Made by a program: the position numbers and the translations under genes. The notes below the pieces were generated by a model. It was not told the origin of the DNA, did no database searches, and saw nothing but the letters and a program-made list of their open reading frames with translations. From contig OY754330.1 in assembly GCA_963573305.1 (NCBI GenBank), forward strand, positions 3,348,001 through 3,412,000: 64,000 bases of DNA. The letters run 5' to 3'. Within the stretch, counting starts at the first letter, position 1. Each line of letters starts with the position of its first letter. Shown one piece after another: positions 51,401-63,400 of this stretch. Source of the stretch: Pyrrhosoma nymphula (Eukaryota > Arthropoda > Insecta > Odonata > Coenagrionidae).

Positions 51401-54400
51401 GTGCGCAACCTCATCTCTTTTCAGTTTTTATTGAAATTACAATGGGATAGCCTTTCCGGTCGGTTTTGAGGGATGCAGTGCAGTAAGTCCAATGCTCAAG
51501 AAGATGCTGGGCCAAGGTGACACTTTAAAAAAAGTTATCCGTAAACAATAAATGGTCGAATTTAAGTTTTCAATTCATTAATTTATGGACAATGTTGAGA
51601 TATGGACTTTACCTGGGCCTCTGGCGGCCGGAAACACTGACGCACACAAGGAACCTCGGAAACAAAGTGAAAGGTTCCAAAAGGATGTTCAGCTTAGTTA
51701 CTTAATGGTGTGTCTTGCCTGTCATAAAAATTCTACGTATGAGGCAGTACCTCCAGAGAATCATAGATTCATCGATCTGCAGTGTCATAGTCAAAGTTGC
51801 TATTTGGCATGTCCATCATCTTGTGAAAAAAGTCCATCAGTAGCCATATTTTGTACAGTCAGTCAGTTGGTATAGGCTCACTGCGAACAGGATTACACCT
51901 AAAGTACAAATGTAACAGCCTGGTGAACCAGTCACGGCAGATGTAGTGCCGAAAATAATGAAAACTAAAAAGGAGGAAGGTGCTCCAGCAATTGGATATT
52001 CTTTTCAGTTGGACTGTACTCATGCAAAACACTAGAAACTCCTCTGTAGTCAAAGCTTTTTCCACTTGATTATCTTTGCTTTCAGCTCTACATTTCGTAA
52101 ACTCCTCAGGTTTGCCATTCCTCTCCCTAACAATCATGTCTTGCATCTATAAAAATTCAAAAAACTGTCTAGGTTTCTCTTACGGGTTCGGAACGTTTAG
52201 TCGTGTTGTCAAGGAGAAGGGAATGTGGGCATCTCTTTGTCCACGTCTCAGTCAAGAGGCCCGGGAGTACTGGAAGCAGCATTTACTGGCACTACTGCTC
52301 TGCTTCCCCCTCTGAGGCATCATCAAAATATACACCATCTTCAGTGGTGTCCCCAAGTGTATGGTCATCGGAGGAAAAGGGGATAAAATTAAAATCAAAC
52401 TGGAAGGGGAATGCATAGAGCAATAGAAGAGCTTCAAATATCTGGGGAGTATTATGAGAGAAGATATGTCTTGTACAGCTGAGATAAAAAGGTGGATAGC
52501 ATTATTATCAAGTTTCCTATCCCCTGTTATGTAATGGAAAATATTTCCTTTGGAGACGGAAGACAGGGATGAAAGTCCAACCTTCCCCCATGAATGAATG
52601 AATCCAGGGAAGAGCTGGGTTAGTGCCTGTTCTTAATAGACTTCAGGTGGCTGGCTGTAATTTGTGACGCTTCACAAATACTCTTTAGAACCTTATGTTT
52701 GCAATCAGACTGTCATCATATTCTAAAATATACTATCAACAGGGTTGCTACAGACCTGGAATACCTGGAAAAGTCAGGGAAAATGAGAACTTACCTGGAC
52801 ATTTTCCTTCCCAAGTCAAAATCTGTTTATTTTCAATAAGTGAGCAGTACCATTTTAGACACATTCTGTGTGTGTTGGCTTGTTGCATTTGGTACCTTGC
52901 CAAAATGAGGCACGGGAGCTCTTATTTGGTCTTTATCAATTAATTATATGCACCTATAATTAAATTCCAGGTCATATTTTGTAGACTCATGCTGAGGATG
53001 ATGGAATATTTGTTTCTCCTCAAATTGAGGATGCACAGGTAATTCTTTGCCAGCCACTCCGAGGTCATAACCTCCAGCATCAGTCAGTAAAGTCAAAAGG
53101 AATGAGCAACAGAATTTCTGGTCCATTGAGTGCCCTTATCTCCCTTTTTGTGGGAGTATTAGGACTCGAATGTCTGAGAAAACATGATTTTACCTTCGAA
53201 AGCCTTACTCCACCTAGTGAAGAAATTTTTTCATTGAGAGGTCAAGGTACACAGGAAGTGCAGGAATTGTTAATGATTAAAATAGAAGGGAATTTGTTAC
53301 TTCCTGTAAAGAGTTCAAATGAATAGAGGTAGTAAGATTTAGGTTTTGCACGTGCGTCATAATATGTTTCAATCTTTGTGAAATGTCTATTCTGGATGTG
53401 TTCTTATACGAACTATTTCCCATTAAATCACAATGGTGTCTTTGTCATCATCATCATCATCATTGCTGGTCATCAACCCTGTGGTTGGTTTGACACGACT
53501 TTCTTTGTGTCCTCGTAATTCATTATTTGCTCCATGTGTCTCAGCCGAGGTCTTACTCTGCTTCTGGCTGTTTCCATTGGACACTTTTATCTTCAACTCT
53601 TCTCAGTGCCTCTTCGTTAATTGATTAATCAATCCACTTGTTAAACAAATTGTATATCTCTCCATGCATAAATTCCTCGGGGATGATTTTTTAAACAGCT
53701 ACTATTAATTAGTTTGAAATTCTAAGAGCTGTTCTCCTCCTCCGTTCTCTTTTCCTAATCAGTATTTACCCTTTTGCTCTTCCTTGTTGGCTTTGTGCTA
53801 CAATGGCCTTCCAGTGTCCAAGCATTATTCAGTCATCTTCTTCTTTCACATTTTTTTAATTCCAAGACATTTTTCACTGAGTACTTCGATTGCCTTGTGC
53901 AGCTATTGCATCTGTCATCTTAGTTACTATCTCAACAATGACTATCCTTTTTTCTACACTGGAGGAAGCTTTTAACATGCATTCTAGTGCTCTTCCTAAG
54001 CATAATTCCTACCTTTGCATGTTAAATGATCGAATGTTTATGATCCTGGTACTTCCTCTCCAAAAGTTCACTTAGTCTCACTGACAAGTGTCGAGGCCCA
54101 CCCTCCACTTTTCTGTTTTCAGAATTTTCTGTCTTCTGCGGGTGTGAAGTGATGTTACATTCCATGTTCCAATCCTGAGTTGACCATCAGGCTTACATGA
54201 TGTACCCCATTGATAGGTCCCCATCTGGTTATCTGATTGGGGAATTGGGATTCAATATTGATGAAGGCTTCTGCGGAGTGGTGGAATAGGCGTGGCTAAT
54301 TTTCCGGGATGTCCTCCATGTCAATACATCAGGCAGGTACAGCAAGCGTCTTCAAGTGTGAAGACACCTGCCTGACTGCCTTCTGTATGCCGGCGAAATT

Positions 54401-57400
54401 GTCGTACCAAGATGTATCAATGCAGAGGACATCCCGGAAAATTTGCCATGCGTATTTTTTCAATGGAATCTTTTACTCTAGGAAAGTGGTTCTCAGCCTT
54501 CCTAATGTCGCGACCCTTGAATACAGTTCCTCATGTTGTGGTGACCCCACACCATAAAATTATTTTCGTCCTCCATTGGAAATATGTGTTTTCCAATGGT
54601 CTTAGGTGACCCCTGTGAAAGGATTTTGTGACCCCCAAAGGGGTCGGGACACACAGATTGAGGACCGCTGCTTTAGGAGGTTCCATTAGCTCTTTGCTTG
54701 ATAAAAAAGTTAAAGAAAAAGTGTTGGTCACAGGAAACTCCTTGGCATTGTAATCTGGTCTTCCACATGTAAAATCAATAAAGCATCACAAAGTTACAGG
54801 CAAGGTGACATTTACTTTAACTTTATTTAGGTAAATGTTACCACACCTGTAGTGAAGTGAGTGTTGCTCTACTGTGGTGTCCGAATTCACTCGTGTGAGG
54901 AAGGGTGGTGTACCCTTTTTCCCTCCTTATTCGCCATGACTCCTTGTGTAATGAGTATTCATAGATGATTATTTCGCAACTCACCTGGAAGTTGACCTAA
55001 CATACATCACCCGGTGGACACCCTTGAGCATAGCCCCGAGTGTGCCTTCATCCTGATGTGAATGTCATGTACCAAATAGAATTTGGTATTAAACAGTCAC
55101 ATTGAAATGGTGATACATGAACCCTTAAGTGATATTGAATTATATCCTCGAGAATGACTTTAATTGCAAGTATTTTATCTATTCGTTGCCCATACATTGT
55201 TCCCTAATTTCAAAGATTTTGACCATAGGTTAACTGGAATATTTTTAATACCCTAGTGGCTCTTTGAAAATATTCCAAGAACATTGTTGATATTATTTTT
55301 TATTCCACAAATTATGTACCTGCTAAAAAAGCTACCATCCTTAAAGTAGAAAATATTAGTATAAAAAACGGCTGACTCAATGAAATAATCACTTCTTTCT
55401 ACCACATGCTTCAGAAACATGATTGTTCTGTACCAGAGCAAAAAAAGATTTCGTAGATATTCCTGAAATATGAACGCAACCAAAAACAATTTTTTTACGA
55501 TACTAAATTTGCTGCATCTATAATTCAAGAAAATTTCAAGTGCTGTGCGGATGTAAACATAAGTACAATTAACGGCCCTCGAAAAGTGAGATATGTTAAG
55601 TAAAATATGTTCATCAACATTAGGAAAGGAAAAATCCTCCTGTTCCACATAAGCATGCAACAGTGGTGCAGTGGGTGACATGATTGGAAGTTGTCCCCAG
55701 GCCACGCAGTCTTTGAAATACAATCGAGTACTTAATTTCGATGGGTGTCATAAATGAAGAATTCCTGCACTATTTTTGCATATCGTCCGTTCATTTGTGC
55801 ATAAAAATTACATGAAATTCCCTAATTAAACACCAAATTGAATGATTTGTACGCAAACAACGTTGTTTGTGAGTTTATGTAGTCAGTAGAGAACCACAAT
55901 TGCGATGATTTTTTATATCATGGTGTAAAGATGGAGGAGATACTTTTATTGAATGACATGGTTGTTATCTCACCTTGAAGTTTCGGTCTCCGCTGGAGAG
56001 AGGAAATACGCTCCCCTTTTGGAATTGTCGCCACTTCTGCTATTGGTAGGAATGCAAGGGGGCCAAGGTGTAGGGCTAGCGGTCATAACCCATTGGTAAT
56101 ATGTATTCGGATTTATGTTTAATAAAAGATTCAAAACCAACCTCTTTTTCATGTATTTCACTATAATGCATATTGTTATCACCATATGGTGTGCATGCAT
56201 TACTGTGTTTTTCTCTTATTCTTGCACTTGCTTTATAATACCCGCTTATGATAGAATGAATATTTAAACCTGGAAAAATGAAAATTTTGGCCTGGAAAAC
56301 CTGGAAAAGTACTGGAATTTCATAATTTCTGGTCTATAGCAACCCTGATGAAGGGGGCAGGTAAAGATTTTGAGTTATGGATGAAGTCAAAGCAAAATAT
56401 TTCCTGAATAAATTTCTGTAAATATATTTAAAAAAAAAGATATAGGTAAAATCATTTACGTAGACTGGCAATTCCTAAGGAAGTGAAATTAGATATCGAA
56501 AGAGTGCCAAAATCATGGTTTGCTTGCATAATGCTGAGTTGTAATGTGCCAAGTGCTGGTCAGAGTAAGGCACGAGTGGGAAATGCGTAACTGTGGCCAT
56601 TGCCTGTAGCTCATATTGCCCTCTTTCTCTTGCCTTTTCCACGTACGCGTTCACAGGGAGGAGCAATACAGAGCCATGTGGAGTGAGCTCGAAGTATTCT
56701 TACGTGCCAACATGCACTCGGAGCAGCACCAGCGTGTGTTGAATTGCCTGCTTGAGTGCCGCAACAAGACAGATGAGGAGCGTGCCAAGGGCGGCGTTGT
56801 CCCCAAGGAAGAACGTGTGGGGCTCGACCAGGCTCTGCGGGAACTCGACCAGTAAGTCGTTAAGAATGCACCACACTCATTTCCCTATTGACAGACTCTG
56901 GCCCCCATCCATGCACTCCCCATCCCATAAGCATGTTGCTGATGATAAGCTAAAATGTGTGCATCTCTTACATTTTGACTAAAATAGCAGTGTCATGTTT
57001 GTCTGCATGGAATTTACCCATCACGAAAAAAATTATCAAAACTTGGTTGGTTTCATTCAAAAATTTTCATAATTAAGATGTCAGTTAATGGTTATGACCT
57101 GGTCCAGTAATGGGCGACCTATGGCATGTGTGAAAAAGGATTAACACTTTCCGGGCGGATAATATGAGTAAACTCTTCTCAGGCTCTCCACCGGTTTAAA
57201 CTATTCACAGTTGCCAACGTTTCGAGAGATGACTCATCACTAATTCTCAAGGCAAAACAATGTCTTAGAAAAAACATTCTTGCCTTGAGAATGAGTGACG
57301 AGTCGTCTCTCGAAATGTCAGCGATTATGAATATATAGTTTAAACTGGTGGAGAGCCCGAGAAGAGTTGACTCATATGGCATGTGTGCCACCAAGTGACA

Positions 57401-60400
57401 CGCAAAAGGTTTGTCGGTGCTATGCCTAGAAAAAGATTATTAAATTAAACTATCCGATGTTTTACACCCTTACCTATTGGTGGCACGCACCTATTCTATT
57501 TGTAATGTGCATGCGACTATTTGTAATTCAATTTCATGTCAAATGTGGCACTTAATTAATTCGGTTGCTGACCACTATGTTCGGAAAAATTCTTGTCGAG
57601 TAATTTATTAAGTTTGATAATTTCTTCCACTGTTATTTTACTTAGTGTAGAATTTCCATTGATTATAATTGCTTACCCTAATTTATGTACGTGGATCATT
57701 TTTCAAACTGCCAAATTAAGCGCAATTACTTTTGGGTTTGTTGTTAATGCATTTATTCTTGTTCCTTTTCTGTTTTACTTCAAGCACATGACTGGTTAGA
57801 AATTAGAGTCGTCGACCTCTCTGCTGCTATTGTGTGCTTATTATATTATTAACCCTTATTCGGGCACACCTTACATTAGTACTACCCGGGACCCATATTG
57901 TTAATTTTCGTTTTCTCTCTTCAATGCGGTACCTTTCTCAATTGAGAACATTGGCTCATCTATATTACTAAGGAATAGATATTACAACTTTTTTCTTTTT
58001 AAATAATTTTATATCAATCATTAATGAAACAACCACTCGTTAAATTGTTATAATAAGATGAAACCCTAAATATAATTTACATTATTCCCAACAGATTTAC
58101 TTGATCAAAGACCACTTTAATTTCATATTTATTTTGAGCAAATAATATTCAATCGAAAGAATATTTAACTAAAAATGTATAATTCTATCACATAATGTCT
58201 CAATACAGATATTCAATGTAAATAATAGAATTAAAAAAGTAAAACTCATACAAATTTTAGTTATCAGGTATGCATTCCGTGGTTTATTAGTATTTTTTAC
58301 ACTTCTTACACACATGGTTCACTTCACTATGTTCATTGTGCATTGATTGTTGACAGGTTTTGCACCTTTGCCTTTGTTTACGAGTTTTGGAAGATGGGCA
58401 AATGTAACGTCTATTTTTTTGTGCTTGCTTCCGAATCAGATGCACAGGTGGTTCACATTTTCCTCGATCAAAAAGCTCATTAGCTGACGTTTTCTTCCTT
58501 TGACAAACGCAAGGAAGACGTTCTTGTAATGTAGGGCTGAAAAAGACTTTCAGCTACAGACACCAGGAATAATCTTATGGCATATTGTTTACCAATAATG
58601 CCCATTTGGATGAGTTCCCATTCAAACAACAAATGCTGCAATCCCACTTACATCGAAGCCTTTCTTAAAAAATGGATTTGTGTGCTTTTTATACATGTAA
58701 GCATATACTAACTGGTCTAACGAATCCACTCCACCTTAAGTGCAGTTGTAGTGAATGATTATTTCCGGTTTATTACTGGCCTCCTCTATGATTCTGCCCG
58801 CATGATGTATCCATAGATAGATGGACCACTGACCTCCTCGTCTTTGGTACGAATGACACTAACGTACTATTCCTGGTAAAACCGAATACTGAGAAACCAA
58901 CGGCATGTTTTTCACTAGCTTTAGTTGGAATTAACCAGTTATTTTTTCTGACTTCCAACCAGCCTGAGTCCATTATTAATTAGATTCTGGGAAAGCTCCA
59001 TATCCGTGAAATAGTTATCGCACGTTACATTCCCATTCGTCTGTTGATATGGCTCAGTGAGCTGCTGCACAACTCTGCGACCCAATGCTGGTCGTTCCCC
59101 TCCCTCGTTTACCAAGTAAGGCAGAGAGAGTTGAGAGGATCAAATGTTTCTGCATCACAAGCCCACCGCACTTTCATTCCATTCATGTCTGGTTTTGAAT
59201 GCCTGTACTCTTTGAAAGGGAATTTACTCCGAGGAATGAGCTGCTCATCTACAGTGATATTGGGTCCCGGGAGGTAATGTTTTCTAAAATTGGAATTGAG
59301 AGCTTTTCCCAGACTTCTCAAATTGGAGCAAATTTGTCTTTCTGATGACGTACAGATCACGTAGTTTTATCATCAAAGCAAATAAACGCAAGTAAACATT
59401 TGAATCGCTTTAGTCCCATGGTGGCTCTAAATATTGGACGACCATACAATGCACTCCAGAGAACATCATAATTTGAGTGGTTTCATTGGAGATGACCTGC
59501 CGTGAGTAGTAAGCATAAAATAGCTCTAATTTCAATAGCATCGCTGTTCTTCCAACTCCTTGTTATTTTTTGTCTGCTTGCATTCACCCGATCAGCTTCC
59601 TGATTCACTTACTGAACTATGTCATCTAATGAATCACGAATCATTCGTAGTCAGATCTGCAGTAACATGGATTCGCTACCAAATTCACTAAAATCTCTAA
59701 AACCTTTGTCTGTATTTAAAATAGTATTTTATAACTCTCTGCTTCGAAATTTACCTAGCGTATAATTACTTGTCGCTGTTTGGCCATGTATGACATATTT
59801 CTCTGATGACATTTCTGTATCGAGTACTTAATTTAATACTTTGTAACCCTGTCCCACATTTAATTTGTTGATTGTCATGTCTGGTCAACTTCACTTTCAA
59901 GTGTACCGTAAAAATGGCCATGGATTGTTGACTGTTTTTTCACTCTTACTTTATTCTCTGATTGAGACGCCTGCCATTACATTACAACATGAAAAATAGA
60001 TACTGGGGCCCATCGATGTATCTACTTATCTATATTATTATTATTTTTATTCTTTATTGATCCCGGGACATGCATTTACATGTATAGGACAAGTCAGACA
60101 ACAAAAGAAAATACATATATACGCCATCCTATACACACACACATCTTGTACATCAAAAACCTGATTTTTTTAAAACAAGGACAAAATATATGCCGCATAA
60201 AATATAAATAGCTGAACCAAATAAAAGAATTTACAGCCATTTAAAAACAAAATATTTAGTTGTACATCTGTAGATACAATTATGGAAATACAAGGAATTC
60301 TTCCACGGAATAGAAGGCACTAATCAGTCAGGTACTTTTTTAGTTGGGTTTTGAAATATGGAAGAGAATTTATACATTTTATTTGGTATGCTTTGATGTT

Positions 60401-63400
60401 TTCCTTTGTCACCTTCTGCGTGAGTATAAATGCACACCTTGTTTTGTATCTTTTGTATTGCCCTAAGGGGTGTTGTACCCAGAGCATAAATAAAACATAT
60501 TCTTTTCTATTATATGTCAGTCACTACTGAATCATCAAAAATGAGTGTACATGTGCATCTATCTCATTTTCTAAATGTTTCCTGGGTGGTAAGACTTCTC
60601 TATTAGTTGGACCCCTTATGATTTATGCACCCTAGCTCGACCTACCGGAAATGGCTTATCGAGGAATGAAATAGGTTATTCGAATTCAGTTGCAATTTCG
60701 ATGTCAGAAGCATGCTCTGAATTATCATCACTCACTTCAGATGCATCACTTTCATTATCATCCTCACTGGTGCTCTCCTCATCGTCTGGTTGGTAGTCTA
60801 AATCATCATCACTCATTTCATCGTTGTTCAACAATGTTAGGATGTCATCATGTGACTAAAGCTTTTGTCAAGACATAGTCTAAGAAACAAAAAAGTATAT
60901 GTTAGTGCATACATACCCATGCCATACAATAATGCAGTATTTTCTTAGTGCATACTATCAACCAACTGAACTTACGAACATTTGTGATGTCACCAGTATT
61001 TTGGTTCGCAAAAGAAACTTTTCAAACTCATCCATGTAGCTGTGTCTGCCATGTAGGTTATATACAGCAGAAATACACCTTTGGGAGGTGTTATCGTATA
61101 AGTATTGATGTAATCGCATAGACTCTGCTGTACAATCCACTAGTGAATGTCTTCACATATATTGTTCAGTAATACTTTGCCAGTTTTCTATTCACTCTTC
61201 GAATACAAAGAAATCAATCTTGTGTACTAATCTGGCAATGCTATCTAGCTGAAGAGCTCAGAGATTCATGGCCACCACTCAAGGAGAAGAGTCAACTTAT
61301 TCTTGCTATATTTTTTCTCCATCTATATTGTTTCAGAAGTCGCATTTATAGCAACAGCGGCTTCAGAGATGAATCAGATCCAAAACCCAATATTTCAACA
61401 TTCAATTGTCATGTGAATTACTCACTACTACTTTATAAACATTCCTTGACTTCTGTCGATGGATTGTAAGAACTCTTCAGTTAACTCAATTATCCTCTCG
61501 ATTTGGGGTGTCCCTAGTTTTACGCGCTGAAAAATGAGCAGAGCAAGCTTATGGTTATCGTATTTACTTGGAATAACACTCTACCTACATAGTCTCATTT
61601 CTAACATTCATAAGTGTGATTGTCGTCTATATAGTGGCTACAATTAAGTGTTCTAGTGATGAAAAACTTCATAAATATTGGCTAAAAACATAGTAGACTA
61701 AGTTCCGAGTTGCGTGGTGAAGGTTGTAAAAGTTAATTTTATTATAAAACAACCAACATCTATTTGCCCTAATCTTCAAGTTTTTCTGGTAAGCTATGTA
61801 ACAACGTCGTAGAAATTCAAATGCATAGAATGATTAGTTCTAATTTTATGAGTTTTAATATGTACATGTATGACAATTGGTCCATAAGACCCGCCTTGCC
61901 CCGATAAGGGTCAAATAAATTCTTCAATTGAATGTTTTACTAATGTACATATTATACTCACAATCAAGACTATTTATTCGTTATACATACTACATACTTC
62001 TATTAGTCACTCATGGCAAAGTACGCAGTGTTAATTTTTCTCTAATAGTGTCAAAAATTACCACAAGCTACACATTGGAATCTGGTGGATACAAATAATT
62101 TTGACCAAGTATGTATTTGTATTCCATCGAGCACGTAACTGAATTCATCACGTACAGTAATCTGCAGTCCACCTCTTTTATTTGTTTCATCTTTTCCATT
62201 TTGTAGAATTATGCTAGGCTAAAATTTTACCCTCCAATTTTGTGTTCAACTCATGTGTTTGAAACTCTTTGAGTACTTTATAAAGTGGGTGGTAGTCTTC
62301 TAGTCTCCATTGGGTCCCAATGCTTGCGTTAGTAATTTGATCCTTTCTTTTTAGATATTAAATTCAATAAAAATATGCTTGCTCTGAAAAAACTAATGTT
62401 TTACTGAAAAATGGTTTCGCTTGTTTCAGCACCGTCATATGCAATGCTAAACAATGTTGTAAAAAGCAAAACTGGTGCATAAATACTGAAGTGTTTTGGA
62501 ATTTCAGATTGCATTTTTATTATATAAATTTATGGAATTATAAATAAAACTGATGATATCAGGCCTGACATTGTGGAAATGATTGATATCCATGATGAGA
62601 AAAAACAACTTCGTAATTTCCACAAACTTTATTTCACTGGCGCGACGCGCATTTCACCGCACTGTGGATTGTCATGAGCTCATTGTGGTGAAACACGTGT
62701 CGTGCCAGCGAAATCAAGGAAGTGGAAATTACAAAATTGGTTTTTCTCATCATGGAATTATTATCATTATCATGAAGAGATACTCATAATTACGCCTTAG
62801 CTATAACCTTTCTCATTGTTCCTTGGTTAGTTTCACAGTTTCCCTGTGTGATTTATTCCATTGATGCTAATCAGATCTTTGTGTTTGATCCCAAATGATG
62901 TGTGATCACCATGGAAATATTTGTTAAATGTGTGTAGCTGCAAGCGTATCACGAGTGTGTGCAATAAATCCTTGTGGTTGCCATGTCGCTCAATCAGTCG
63001 CTGCCCGTTTTCAGGTTCGGTATGTTTGGGGAGGGGAGTGGTGGGGGTGGAGGGGGGACTCCGCCTCCGGAGGCCACCCTGTCGCAGGGAGGGACGGGGC
63101 AGCAGACGGGGGGGGCCAGGGCCACCGTCATCCGGGCCACCACCGACTCACCCATGTCCCCGCCCCCACACTCCACGGGTGCCAACCTACCCCTGTTGGG
63201 CCGGGGAGGGAGTATGGCGTCTTCTGCCAGCCGAGGCCTCTTGGGCGGCTCGACGAGGACCCTGCTCGACCTGTGGATCGGCAAGTCTTCCGGGACTGTG
63301 GGCAGGAGAGCCGAGTTCTCGGGCCGCCTGCAGGCTGAGGCTCAGGGCACGGGGCTGATTGCAAAGTTGTACACGACAATGAAGAGTGAAAACAGTGGCA

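Larger units (their letters stand above)
52740..56347. mobile_element. 3.6-kb CAGGGTTGCTA element
   Basis: The ends CAGGGTTGCTACAGACC and (inverted) CAGGGTTGCTATAGACC differ at one position. Both are followed by CCTGGAA/CCTGGAAAA-type repeats like those of 7615-9050. Inside are a repeat with a CAT microsatellite (about 53446), a hairpin (54291-54452), a hAT MITE (54484-54670) and an unassigned ORF (55253-55723). No flanking duplication was found, so the superfamily is open. Confidence 0.75.
46463..56656 (+). other. INTS13 intron 10
   Basis: 10,194-bp intron between GTAAGG and TTCACAG. It holds a 4.2-kb long-TIR element (46636-50851) and a 3.6-kb CAGGGTTGC element (52740-56347) with MITEs inside. 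From 50852 to 52739 I recognise no gene or repeat; ORFs there (for example 51585-51875) have no known domain. Confidence 0.8.
57849..61914 (-). mobile_element. piggyBac element with transposase
   Basis: TTAA (57849-57852) is followed by CCCTTATTCGGGCA; the right end reads TGCCCCGATAAGGG and then TCAA (61911-61914), a TTAA with one substitution. The element is 4.1 kb long because a LINE tail (60036-60500) has inserted in it. It is distinct from the 43187 element in termini and transposase. Confidence 0.88.
56852..63014 (+). other. INTS13 intron 11
   Basis: 6163-bp intron holding two foldbacks (57164-57375 and 62590-62755) and a piggyBac (57849-61914). From 61915 to 62589 and 62756 to 63014 I see nothing notable. 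The acceptor is CGTTTTCAG at 63014. Confidence 0.85.

Noticed and set aside
62921..63379. Overlapping ORFs on both strands at the end of the gene
   Set aside because: They are shadows of GC-rich INTS13 exon 12; only the frame joining exon 11 in phase 2 shows family motifs.
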